Positions 50,861-59,398 of a DNA stretch of 64,000 bases are shown here, in pieces; position 1 is the stretch's first letter; every line of letters begins with the position of its first letter. The DNA lies in contig NZ_JAROCG010000001.1 in assembly GCF_030433645.1 (NCBI RefSeq), forward strand, positions 1,798,001-1,862,000. The letters are read 5' to 3'. A model generated the notes under the pieces. That model saw only the letters and a list, made by a program, of their open reading frames with translations, was not told the origin of the DNA and ran no database searches. The stretch comes from Arthrobacter burdickii (lineage in GTDB: Bacteria > Actinomycetota > Actinomycetes > Actinomycetales > Micrococcaceae). The translations under genes were made by a program, and so were the position numbers.

Positions 50861-51787
50861 ATGGCCTGGTACATCGTCCGACGCTTCCTGCAGCTGATCC
50901 CCGTCTTCCTCGGCGCGACGCTGCTGGTGTACTTCCTGGTCTTCAGCCTTCCCGGCGACGCCACCGCCGCCATCTGCGGCGAGCGCGGCTGCACCCCTGC
51001 CGTCGTCGCCGGACTGCGGGAGCAGTACAACCTCGACCAGCCCTTCTGGATCCAGTACCTGCTGTACCTGAAGGGTGTGGTGACGTTCGACCTCGGCACC
51101 AACTTCTCCGGCCGGCCCATCGCGACCATCATCGCCGAGGTCTTCCCGACCACGGCGAAGCTCGCCATCATGGCCCTGGTCATCGAAGCCGTCTTCGGCA
51201 TCCTCTTCGGCCTCATCGCGGGCCTGCGCAAGGGAAAGCTGTTCGACTCCTCGGTCCTCGTCCTGTCCCTGATCGTGATCGCCGTGCCCATCTTCGTGCT
51301 CGGCTTCCTGATGCAGTTCCTCATCGGCGTCAAGCTGCAGTGGACCAACCCGACCGTGAGCGGCGATGCGACGTTCACCGAACTCCTGCTGCCGGCCGTG
51401 GTCCTCGGACTGGTGTCCTTCGCCTACGTCCTGCGCCTGACCCGCACCAGCATCATCGAGAACGTGAATGCCGACTACGTGCGGACGGCGACGGCCAAGG
51501 GCCTCAGCCGCAAGCGGGTCGTCGTCGTGCACGTCCTGCGAAACTCCCTGATCCCTGTCGTGACCTTCCTCGGCGCCGACCTCGGCGCCCTCATGGGCGG
51601 CGCGATCGTCACCGAGGGGATCTTCAACGTCAACGGCGTCGGCAACACGCTCTACCGCGCCGTGCTGAACGGTGACGGACCGATGGTCGTCTCGATCGTC
51701 ACGTTCCTGATCCTCATCTTCTGCCTCGCGAACCTGCTGGTGGATCTCCTGTACGCGTGGCTGGACCCAAGGATTCGATATGCCTGA
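50861..51787 (+). CDS. Peptide ABC transporter permease (DppB-like), second system
   Basis: A 308-residue permease of normal length. It starts WYIVRRFLQLIPVFLGATLL and contains SLPGDATAA, a short disulphide-like pair in AAICGERGCTP, the coupling motif DYVRTATAKGLSRKRVVVVH and the C-terminal YAWLDPRIRYA. It overlaps the next gene by 8 bp. It is a useful reference for the enlarged homologue at 41807. Confidence 0.93.
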   Translation: MAWYIVRRFLQLIPVFLGATLLVYFLVFSLPGDATAAICGERGCTPAVVAGLREQYNLDQPFWIQYLLYLKGVVTFDLGTNFSGRPIATIIAEVFPTTAKLAIMALVIEAVFGILFGLIAGLRKGKLFDSSVLVLSLIVIAVPIFVLGFLMQFLIGVKLQWTNPTVSGDATFTELLLPAVVLGLVSFAYVLRLTRTSIIENVNADYVRTATAKGLSRKRVVVVHVLRNSLIPVVTFLGADLGALMGGAIVTEGIFNVNGVGNTLYRAVLNGDGPMVVSIVTFLILIFCLANLLVDLLYAWLDPRIRYA

Positions 51788-52805
51788 ACCAACATCACCA
51801 TCCACCTCTCCGACATCGCGCCCGGCGTCCACGGCGGCTCCGGCCGCGCGCACCAAGACGTCCCCCTATCCGATCGAGCACTTCGTCGCCGACCCCGACG
51901 AGACGCCGATCCGCGCGACCGACAGCGCCGTGTCCGACGTCGCGCCCCGCAGCCTCTGGGGCGAGGCCTGGCGCAGCCTGCGGAAGCAACCGCTGTTCCT
52001 CATCAGTTCGATCCTGATCCTCGGGGTCATCTTCGTGGCGCTGTTCCCCGGGGTCTTCACGCACGAACCGCCGAACGAGAACTGCCTGCTCGCGAACTCC
52101 GACGGCGGACCGACCGCCGGCCACCCGCTCGGCTTCACCGTGCAGGGCTGCGACATCCTGTCCCGCGTGGTCCACGGCACGCGGTCCTCGCTCACCGTCG
52201 GCCTGTTCGCGACGCTCGGCGTGGTCCTGATCGGCGGCCTGATCGGCGCGCTGGCCGGGTTCTTCGGCGGCTGGGTCGACGCCATCCTCGCCCGCGTGGG
52301 TGACATCTTCTTCGCCCTGCCGCTCATCCTCGGCGCGATCGTCGTCGTGCAGCTCCCCGTGTTCCAGCAGAACCGCAACGTCTGGACGCTCGTCGTCATC
52401 CTCGTGGCGTTCGGCTGGCCGCAGATCGCCCGCATCACGCGGGCGGCGGTCATCGAGGTGCGCAACGCGGACTTCGTCACGGCCGCCCGGTCGCTCGGGG
52501 TCTCGCCCCTGGGCGCCCTCGTCAAGCACGTCATCCCGAACGCGCTCGCACCGGTCATCGTCATCGCGACGATCTCGCTGGGCACGTTCATCGTGGCGGA
52601 GTCCACGCTGTCCTTCCTCGGCATCGGGCTGCCGCCGGACGTCATGTCCTGGGGCAATGACATCTTCTCGGCGAAGCCGTCGCTGCGCAGCAACCCGATG
52701 GCCATCTTCTGGCCGGGCCTCGCACTGTCGATCACCGTTCTGAGCTTCATCATGCTGGGCGATGCCCTGCGTGACGCTCTCGATCCGAAGGCACGCAAAC
52801 GATGA
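51780..52805 (+). CDS. Peptide ABC transporter permease (DppC-like), second system
   Basis: A 341-residue permease with a disordered Ser/Thr/Pro N-terminus (about 60 residues), an OppC-type N-helix (ISSILILGVIFVALFPGVF), HPLGFTVQGCDILSRVVHGT, and the coupling motif DFVTAARSLGVSPLGALVKH. It overlaps both neighbours (8 bp upstream; ATGA downstream), giving a tight translational unit. Confidence 0.93.
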   Translation: MPEPTSPSTSPTSRPASTAAPAARTKTSPYPIEHFVADPDETPIRATDSAVSDVAPRSLWGEAWRSLRKQPLFLISSILILGVIFVALFPGVFTHEPPNENCLLANSDGGPTAGHPLGFTVQGCDILSRVVHGTRSSLTVGLFATLGVVLIGGLIGALAGFFGGWVDAILARVGDIFFALPLILGAIVVVQLPVFQQNRNVWTLVVILVAFGWPQIARITRAAVIEVRNADFVTAARSLGVSPLGALVKHVIPNALAPVIVIATISLGTFIVAESTLSFLGIGLPPDVMSWGNDIFSAKPSLRSNPMAIFWPGLALSITVLSFIMLGDALRDALDPKARKR

Positions 52806-54547
52806 GCTCCAGCATGGGCACCCACCAGGGCGGCCGCCGCGCCGCCCCCACCGCCGCAGGGGCTCCGACGCCGTCGGGCAGCCCCCAGCCGCTGCTCGAA
52901 CTCCGGAACCTCGCGATCACGTTCACGACGTCGAACGGGGACGTCCCGGCGGTGCGCAATGCGCACCTGACCGTGATGCCCGGCGAGACCGTCGCGATCG
53001 TGGGGGAGTCGGGCTCGGGGAAGTCGACGACGGCACTCGCCGCCATCGGCCTCCTGCCCGCCAACGGGCGCGTCTCCGAGGGCAGCATCATCTTCGACGG
53101 CGAGGACATCACGCACGCGTCGGAGAAGCGCATCGTCGAACTCCGCGGATCGTCGATCGGCATGGTCCCGCAGGACCCAATGTCCAACCTCAACCCGGTG
53201 TGGAAGATCGGGTTCCAGGTCCGGGAGACCCTCCGGGCGAACGGACTGCCCAGCGGTCCCGCGGACGTCGCGAAGGTGCTCTCGGAAGCGGGACTGCCCG
53301 ACGCCGGGTCGCGGGCCAACCAGTACCCGCACGAGTTCTCGGGCGGCATGCGCCAGCGTGCCCTGATCGCGATCGGCCTGTCCTGCCGGCCCCGCCTGCT
53401 CATCGCCGATGAGCCGACGTCGGCCCTGGACGTGACCGTGCAGCGACAGATCCTGGACCACCTGGACACCATGACCGAGGAGCTCGGCACCGCCGTGCTG
53501 CTCATCACGCACGACCTCGGCCTCGCCGCCGAACGAGCGCACAAGGTGATCGTCATGTACAAGGGGCAGGTCGTCGAGGCCGGTCCGGCGCTCGAGCTGC
53601 TGACCAACCCGCGCCACCCGTACACGCAGAAGCTCGTGGCCTCCGCGCCGTCGATCGCGTCGCGCCGCATCGAGTCGGCCAAGAGGGCCGGCATCGTGAC
53701 CGACGACCTGCTGGCTCCCGCTGCGCCCAAGAACGCGGCGCTGGACAGGGTGATCGAGGTCGAGGACCTGACGAAGGTCTTCAAGATCCGCGGCAGCTGG
53801 GGCAAGTCCACGGACTTCACCGCCGTGGACAAGGTCTCCTTCTCGATCGCGCGCGGCACCACCACCGCCGTCGTCGGCGAGTCCGGCTCGGGCAAGTCGA
53901 CGGTGGCGAAGATGGTCCTCGGGCTGGAGGGGGCGACGTCGGGCAGCATCCGCTTCGACGGCGTGGACATCACCACGCTCGGACGGAAGGAGATGTTCGA
54001 CTTCCGGCGGCGCGTGCAGCCGATCTTCCAGGACCCCTACGGTTCGCTCGACCCGATGTACAACATCTACCGGACCATCGAGGAGCCGCTCCGTGTCCAT
54101 GGGGTCGGAACCGCGAAGAGCCGCGAGAAGAAGGTGCGCGAGCTGCTCGACCAGGTGGCGCTGCCCTCCGCGATGATGCAGCGCTTCCCCAACGAGCTCT
54201 CCGGCGGGCAGCGCCAGCGCGTGGCGATCGCCCGCGCCCTGGCACTCGATCCGGAGGTGGTCATCTGCGACGAGGCCGTCTCGGCCCTCGACGTGCTGGT
54301 CCAGGCGCAGATCCTGAACCTGCTCGCCGACCTGCAGTCGGAGCTCGGCCTCAGCTACCTCTTCATCACGCACGACCTCGCCGTGGTCCGGCAGATCGCC
54401 GATTCCGTCGCCGTCATGCAGAAGGGCAGGCTCGTGGAGCAGGGGACCACCGACGAGGTGTTCGACAACCCGCAGACCGCCTACACCCAGGCACTGCTCG
54501 CCGCCATCCCGGGCGCCGGACTCGTCCTGCCCCCCGAGGTCGCATAG
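52802..54547 (+). CDS. Fused double ATPase of the second peptide ABC transporter (DppD-DppF)
   Basis: A 581-residue tandem ABC ATPase. Domain 1 has GESGSGKSTT, FSGGMRQRALIAIGL and LLIADEPTSALDV; domain 2 has GESGSGKSTV, LSGGQRQRVAIARAL and VVICDEAVSALDV. In domain 2 the usual DEP is DEA, a tolerated variant that keeps the catalytic Glu. Oligopeptide-type extensions follow each domain. It is the last gene of the operon; a UUCG-capped hairpin follows. Confidence 0.94.
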   Translation: MSSSMGTHQGGRRAAPTAAGAPTPSGSPQPLLELRNLAITFTTSNGDVPAVRNAHLTVMPGETVAIVGESGSGKSTTALAAIGLLPANGRVSEGSIIFDGEDITHASEKRIVELRGSSIGMVPQDPMSNLNPVWKIGFQVRETLRANGLPSGPADVAKVLSEAGLPDAGSRANQYPHEFSGGMRQRALIAIGLSCRPRLLIADEPTSALDVTVQRQILDHLDTMTEELGTAVLLITHDLGLAAERAHKVIVMYKGQVVEAGPALELLTNPRHPYTQKLVASAPSIASRRIESAKRAGIVTDDLLAPAAPKNAALDRVIEVEDLTKVFKIRGSWGKSTDFTAVDKVSFSIARGTTTAVVGESGSGKSTVAKMVLGLEGATSGSIRFDGVDITTLGRKEMFDFRRRVQPIFQDPYGSLDPMYNIYRTIEEPLRVHGVGTAKSREKKVRELLDQVALPSAMMQRFPNELSGGQRQRVAIARALALDPEVVICDEAVSALDVLVQAQILNLLADLQSELGLSYLFITHDLAVVRQIADSVAVMQKGRLVEQGTTDEVFDNPQTAYTQALLAAIPGAGLVLPPEVA

Positions 54548-54565
54548 CGGGGTCGCGCCACGCGG

Positions 54566-54610
54566 CAGCTGCATTCCGCAGCTGTATCACCCAGCTGCGT
54601 TCCGCAGCTG
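54566..54610. repeat. Two copies of a 19-bp self-complementary repeat
   Basis: CAGCTGCATTCCGCAGCTG at 54566-54584 and CAGCTGCGTTCCGCAGCTG at 54592-54610 differ by one base. Each copy can fold on itself (CAGCTGC/GCAGCTG). Confidence 0.8.
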
Positions 54611-54625
54611 CGGAACAGGAACGAC

Positions 54626-54660
54626 GACGGCGGTCCTCCTTCGGGAGGGCCGCCGTCCTT
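54626..54660 (+). terminator. 14-bp hairpin with UUCG tetraloop after the peptide-ABC operon
   Basis: GACGGCGGTCCTCC (54626-54639), loop TTCG, arm GGAGGGCCGCCGTC (54644-54657), then CTT. One G-T wobble. The very stable tetraloop and position mark it as the operon terminator. Confidence 0.8.
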
Positions 54661-54725
54661 GTGCGCCGAGAGCGGACAAGAGTCGCCCTCGGCCCTGCGC
54701 ATTAGGTCTGTTTTTACCTCTCGCC

Positions 54726-54731
54726 TAGACT
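54726..54731 (+). promoter_or_regulatory. Candidate -10 element of typA
   Basis: TAGACT at 54726-54731 would start transcription near 54738, leaving a leader of about 60 nt before ATG 54800. No clear -35 was seen. Confidence 0.35.
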
Positions 54732-54799
54732 GGTAAGAGGGCGTGCACTGCAGCCGCCGACAATTTCCCCGCAGTAGATACTGAATTGAGTCCTTACGC

Positions 54800-56716
54800 A
54801 TGTCTGAAACCACAGGCAACACCGCTGTCCGCAGCGATCTCCGCAACGTAGCCATCGTGGCTCACGTTGACCACGGAAAAACCACCCTGGTCGACGCCAT
54901 GCTGAAGCAGACCAACTCGTTCGCTGCGCATGGCGACGTCGCCGACCGCGTCATGGACTCGGGCGACCTCGAGCGCGAGAAGGGCATCACCATCCTCGCG
55001 AAGAACACCACGGTGTTCTACGACGGCCCGTCCGCCAAGGGCGAGACGATCACCATCAACGTCATCGACACCCCGGGCCACGCCGACTTCGGCGGCGAGG
55101 TGGAGCGAGGCCTGTCCATGGTCGACGGCGTCGTCCTCCTCGTCGACGCGTCCGAGGGCCCGCTGCCCCAGACCCGCTTCGTCCTCCGCAAGGCCCTCGC
55201 GGCCAAGCTCCCCGTGGTCCTGCTGGTCAACAAGACCGACCGCCCCGACTCCCGCATCGAGGAAGTCGTCAGCGAGTCGATGGACCTCCTCCTCGGCCTC
55301 GCCTCCGACCTCGCGGACGAGGTCCCCGACCTCGACCTCGACGCGATCCTCAACGTCCCCGTCGTCTACGCCGCCGCCCGCGCCGGTGCAGCGTCCCTCG
55401 AGCAGCCCGCTGACGGGACCGTGCCGTCGAACGACAACCTGGAGCCCCTGTTCCAGACGATCATCGAGCACATCCCCGCACCCCGCTACAACCCCGAGGG
55501 TGTCCTGCAGGCACATGTGACCAACCTGGACGCGTCACCGTTCCTCGGCCGCCTCGCCCTGCTGCGCATCTTCAACGGAACGCTCCGCAAGGGCCAGACC
55601 GTCGCCTGGGCCCGCCAGAACGGTGAGCTGAAGTCCGTCAAGATCACGGAACTCCTCGCCACCAAGGCACTGGACCGTGTTCCCACCGAATCCGCCGGAC
55701 CCGGCGAGATCGTCGCCGTCGCCGGTATCGAGGGCATCACCATCGGCGAGACCCTCACCGACGTCGACAACCCCCAGCCGCTGCCGCTCATCACGGTCGA
55801 CGATCCCGCGATCTCCGTGACCATCGGTATCAACACCTCGCCGCTCGCCGGCAAGGTCAAGGGCGCCAAGGTCACGGCCCGCCAGGTCAAGGACCGCCTC
55901 GACAAGGAGCTCATCGGCAACGTGTCGCTCCGCGTCCTGCCCACCGCGCGTCCCGACGCGTGGGAGGTCCAGGGCCGTGGCGAGCTCGCGCTGGCCATCC
56001 TCGTGGAGCAGATGCGCCGCGAGGGCTTCGAGCTCACGGTCGGCAAGCCCCAGGTGGTCACCAAGACCATCGACGGCAAGATCCACGAGCCGATGGAGCA
56101 CATGACCATCGACGTGCCCGAGGAGTACCTCGGCGGCGTCACCCAGCTCATGGCCGCCCGCAAGGGCCGCATGACCAACATGGCCAACCACGGCACCGGC
56201 TGGGTCCGCATGGAGTTCATCGTCCCGGCGCGAGGCCTGATCGGCTTCCGCACCCGCTTCCTGACCGACACCCGCGGTGCCGGCATCGCGGCGTCGATCT
56301 CCGAGGGCTACGAGCCGTGGGCCGGTGACATCGAGTACCGCACCAACGGTTCGATGATCGCCGACCGTGCCGGCGTCGTGACCCCGTTCGCCATGATCAA
56401 CCTGCAGGAGCGCGGCTCCTTCTTCGTGCAGCCCACCTCCGAGGTGTACGAGGGCATGATCGTCGGCGAGAACTCCCGCGCCGACGACATGGAGGTCAAC
56501 ATCACGAAGGAGAAGAAGCTCACCAACATGCGTGCAGCGTCCTCCGACACCTTCGAGAACCTGACCCCGCCGCGCAACCTCACGCTCGAGGAATCCCTCG
56601 AGTTCGCACGCGAGGACGAGTGCGTCGAGGTCACGCCGGAGAGCATCCGCATCCGCAAGGTCATCCTCGACGCCAACGAGCGCATGCGCGCCTCGCGTTC
56701 ACGCGCCCGCGCATAA
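54800..56716 (+). CDS. typA: Translational GTPase TypA/BipA
   Basis: A 638-residue ribosome-associated GTPase used in stress and low-temperature growth. The G domain has AHVDHGKTTLVDAML (G1), DLEREKGITILAKN (G2), DTPGHADFGGEV (G3) and NKTD (G4). EF-G-like domains and the BipA-specific C-terminal domain follow, with GRMTNMANHGTGWVRMEF, then RGLIGFRTRFLTDTRG. Length is slightly longer than in E. coli, as in other actinobacteria. Start ATG 54800. Confidence 0.97.
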   Translation: MSETTGNTAVRSDLRNVAIVAHVDHGKTTLVDAMLKQTNSFAAHGDVADRVMDSGDLEREKGITILAKNTTVFYDGPSAKGETITINVIDTPGHADFGGEVERGLSMVDGVVLLVDASEGPLPQTRFVLRKALAAKLPVVLLVNKTDRPDSRIEEVVSESMDLLLGLASDLADEVPDLDLDAILNVPVVYAAARAGAASLEQPADGTVPSNDNLEPLFQTIIEHIPAPRYNPEGVLQAHVTNLDASPFLGRLALLRIFNGTLRKGQTVAWARQNGELKSVKITELLATKALDRVPTESAGPGEIVAVAGIEGITIGETLTDVDNPQPLPLITVDDPAISVTIGINTSPLAGKVKGAKVTARQVKDRLDKELIGNVSLRVLPTARPDAWEVQGRGELALAILVEQMRREGFELTVGKPQVVTKTIDGKIHEPMEHMTIDVPEEYLGGVTQLMAARKGRMTNMANHGTGWVRMEFIVPARGLIGFRTRFLTDTRGAGIAASISEGYEPWAGDIEYRTNGSMIADRAGVVTPFAMINLQERGSFFVQPTSEVYEGMIVGENSRADDMEVNITKEKKLTNMRAASSDTFENLTPPRNLTLEESLEFAREDECVEVTPESIRIRKVILDANERMRASRSRARA

Positions 56717-56738
56717 CGCCAGCACCACCAGCAGAACA

Positions 56739-57311
56739 ATGGCATACGACGACGCCGGTACCTCCCCAGCAGGGGAGGGCCGGCGTCCGGCGTTGGCGGA
56801 CAGGACCGGAGCCGGAGCGTCCGCGCGCGGCCCGGAGGATGACCCTCCCCGTACCGCGCCTGCCGCAACGGATCCATCGGTGAGTGCGCCGGCAGCCCGT
56901 CGGGCGCACGTACGGCCCGCGGCGGTCGCGGGCGCCGGGGGAGCCGGGACCGTTGCCGCGGTCTTCGGCACCCTGCTGCACGGGCACCTCGTCTTCGTGG
57001 GAGGCGTTCCCCTCCCCGTCGGCGCGCTGGGTGCGCTCGTGCTCGCGGGCAGCCTGTTCCTGCTGTGCGGGCTCTGGGCGAGGAACGTGGTCCTGACGGC
57101 GGTGGCGGGGTCGGTCGCCTACGGCGTCGTGGCCCTGCTGTCGACCTCGTCGAAGACGCTGATCCTCACCGGGTCATCGGCCACCGCTCCGGGCTCGGCC
57201 CTCGCGGGCAACCTGTGGCTCTTCGGCGTCCTCGCCGTGACACTCGCCGCGGTGGCCATCGGTGCCGTCGTCCTCGCTCCCTCACGGCTCCGCCGGCGCA
57301 CAGCAGGCTGA
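56739..57311 (+). CDS. Hypothetical membrane protein downstream of typA
   Basis: A 190-residue protein. The first ~55 residues are disordered and Pro/Ala/Arg-rich; four helices follow at about 60-80, 90-112, 114-137 and 155-180. A GTG at 56880 would remove most of the disordered part and is an alternative start. The position between typA and fdxA recalls small DUF6113-type actinobacterial membrane proteins, but that match is from memory of context only. Function unknown. Confidence 0.6.
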   Translation: MAYDDAGTSPAGEGRRPALADRTGAGASARGPEDDPPRTAPAATDPSVSAPAARRAHVRPAAVAGAGGAGTVAAVFGTLLHGHLVFVGGVPLPVGALGALVLAGSLFLLCGLWARNVVLTAVAGSVAYGVVALLSTSSKTLILTGSSATAPGSALAGNLWLFGVLAVTLAAVAIGAVVLAPSRLRRRTAG

Positions 57312-57363
57312 CGGGACGGCCGGGCGGCGCCCGTCCGCCCGACGGCCGGGGTACGGACCCGGA

Positions 57364-57612
57364 TCAGGGGTTCCCCGGAGTTCCTGCGCGCCGCGGGGCC
57401 CGGCGGGGCGGAGCCGGCGGTACGGCCCGTGCCGCCGTGATATCCGCGAGCAGGACGACGTCGTCGCCCCTGCGGGTCCGCACCGTGCACGTGGTCCCGT
57501 CCCGGGCGACGAGATCGCCCAGGGAGTCGCTGAACCCGTCGGGAACGCGGCGACGCACCACCACCCTCGTGTCGAGGGGAAGCGCCGCGAGGAAGGCTGA
57601 GGGATCCTGCAC
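57364..57612 (-). CDS. Small SH3-like domain protein (Rv0428c N-terminal-domain type)
   Basis: An 82-residue protein. FLAALPLDTRVVVRRRVPDG, then DSLGDLVARDGTTCTVRTRR, then DVVLLADITAARAVPP resembles the SH3-like beta-barrel found at the N-terminus of Rv0428c-type GNAT acetyltransferases. Here it is free-standing with a basic Pro/Arg tail. No acetyltransferase domain is encoded next to it. It is antisense between two plus-strand genes. Confidence 0.5.
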   Translation of the reverse strand: MQDPSAFLAALPLDTRVVVRRRVPDGFSDSLGDLVARDGTTCTVRTRRGDDVVLLADITAARAVPPAPPRRAPRRAGTPGNP

Positions 57613-57755
57613 CCATCAAGGGTAGGCCCCCGCCGGTCCGGGCGGGGCACACGGTGGCCTGCCGCAGTGGTCCTGCCGCAGCGGAGCATTGCGTTAAGCT
57701 GGGAACCGCACCGAGGGTGCGGCAGCCGACCCAGTTCCACAGAAAGGCGTGGGAA

Positions 57756-58082
57756 GTGACCTACGTAATCGCGCAGCCCTGCGTGGATGTCAAGGACAAG
57801 GCCTGTATCGAGGAGTGCCCCGTCGACTGCATCTATGAAGGCGAGCGGTCTCTCTACATCCACCCCGATGAGTGCGTGGACTGCGGCGCCTGCGAACCCG
57901 TCTGTCCCGTGGAGGCCATCTACTACGAGGACGACACCCCCGAGCAGTGGGCCGAGTACTACAAGGCGAACGTCGAGTTCTTCGACGACCTCGGCTCGCC
58001 CGGCGGAGCGGCGAAGGTCGGCAACACCGGCTTCGACCACCCGATCATCGCGGCCCTGCCGCCCCAGAACCAGCCCGCCTAG
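57756..58082 (+). CDS. fdxA: 7Fe ferredoxin
   Basis: A 108-residue ferredoxin. The N-terminal cluster region has Cys9, Cys17, Cys21 and Cys25 (CVDVKDKACIEECPVDC), and a second region has Cys40, Cys43, Cys46 and Cys50 (CVDCGACEPVCP). This pattern corresponds to the [3Fe-4S][4Fe-4S] ferredoxins of actinobacteria. AGAAAGG precedes the GTG start. Its stop codon directly abuts the GTG start of dapC. Confidence 0.93.
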   Translation: MTYVIAQPCVDVKDKACIEECPVDCIYEGERSLYIHPDECVDCGACEPVCPVEAIYYEDDTPEQWAEYYKANVEFFDDLGSPGGAAKVGNTGFDHPIIAALPPQNQPA

Positions 58083-59237
58083 GTGGCGGCCGGCGAGCCG
58101 ACGTCCTTCGGCCTGCACCTGCCCGACTACCCGTGGGACGCCATGGCGCCCTACCAGGACATCGCGGCGCAGCACCCCGGGGGAGTGGTCAACCTGTCCA
58201 TCGGGACGCCTGTCGATCCCACGCCGGAACTCATCCAGGCCGCCCTCGCCGCGGCTGCCGACGCCCACGGGTATCCGACCACCCACGGCACACCTGCCCT
58301 GCGCGAAGCGATCAGCGCGTGGTTCGCGCGCCGCAGGGGAGTCCCCGGGCTCGACCCGAAGGACATCCTGCCCACCGTGGGGTCCAAGGAACTCGTCGCG
58401 TGGCTGCCCCTGCTGCTGGGACTGGGGGAGGGCGACGTCGTCGTCCGTCCCGCGGTGGCGTATCCCACCTATGACGTCGGCGCCCACCTCGCGGGGGCCA
58501 CGGCGGTCGCGTCCGACTCCCTCACCGACCTTCCCGAGGAGGTACGCGCCCGCGTCCGCCTCGTCTGGATCAACTCGCCGGGCAACCCCACGGGCGAGGT
58601 GCTCGACGTCGACGGCCTGCGGGCGATCGTCGACGACGCCCGGTCGCTCGGGGCCGTCGTGGCCTCCGACGAGTGCTATGGCGAACTCGGCTGGGGTCCC
58701 TGGGACCCCGCGGAGGGCGGCGAGCCCGTGCCCAGCATCCTGGACCCCCGCGTGTCCGGCGGCTCCCACGACCTCCTGCTGGCCGTCTACTCGCTGAGCA
58801 AGCAGTCCAACCTCGCCGGATACCGGGCCGCGTTCACGGCCGGGGACCCGGCGATCGTGGCCGGCCTCGTCAACTCGCGCAAGCACGCCGGCATGATCGT
58901 GCCCTACCCCGTGCAGGAAGCGATGCGCGTGGCCCTCGGGGACGATGCGCACGTGGCCGCGCAGAAGGACCTGTACCGCCGTCGTCGTGCACTGCTGGTT
59001 CCCGCGCTCGAGGACGCCGGGTTCACGATCCGCGGCTCGGCGGCCGGCCTGTACCTCTGGGCGTCCAACGGGAAGCCCACCTGGGACACCATCGGGTGGC
59101 TCGCCGGGCTCGGGATCCTGGCGGGCCCCGGCACCTTCTACGGCGAGGCGGGAGAAGGGTTCATCCGCGTCGCCCTCACGGGCAGCGACGAGAGGATCGA
59201 GGCGGCGGTCGCCCGGCTCGCCGCGACCGCTCCCTGA
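58083..59237 (+). CDS. dapC: Succinyldiaminopimelate transaminase
   Basis: A 384-residue class I PLP aminotransferase of lysine/diaminopimelate biosynthesis. Landmarks are VVNLSIGTPVDPTPELI, YPTTHGTPALREAI, VGSKELVAWLPLLLG, RPAVAYPTYDVGA, INSPGNPTGEVL, ASDECYGELGW and SLSKQSNLAGYRAAF, with the PLP lysine in the last. The GTG start immediately follows the fdxA stop, the usual fdxA-dapC arrangement in actinobacteria. dapD lies at the right edge of the window. Confidence 0.92.
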   Translation: MAAGEPTSFGLHLPDYPWDAMAPYQDIAAQHPGGVVNLSIGTPVDPTPELIQAALAAAADAHGYPTTHGTPALREAISAWFARRRGVPGLDPKDILPTVGSKELVAWLPLLLGLGEGDVVVRPAVAYPTYDVGAHLAGATAVASDSLTDLPEEVRARVRLVWINSPGNPTGEVLDVDGLRAIVDDARSLGAVVASDECYGELGWGPWDPAEGGEPVPSILDPRVSGGSHDLLLAVYSLSKQSNLAGYRAAFTAGDPAIVAGLVNSRKHAGMIVPYPVQEAMRVALGDDAHVAAQKDLYRRRRALLVPALEDAGFTIRGSAAGLYLWASNGKPTWDTIGWLAGLGILAGPGTFYGEAGEGFIRVALTGSDERIEAAVARLAATAP

Positions 59238-59398
59238 CCGGGCCCTGCCATTGCACCGGAAAGGTACGCAGGATTAGTGATCGGGGCCCGCTGACGGTAG
59301 CGTTTCAGCTGAATGTGCGATGCCGGTGGGACGTCTGTCCTCCTGCGTAGCGAATGATTTGTGGCGAGGACCTCGCTCCAGCTCCTGAAGGAGAATCA

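Noticed and set aside
51866-54574. 902-residue minus-strand open frame opposite the second peptide-ABC genes
   Set aside because: Composition artefact antisense to well-defined ABC genes.
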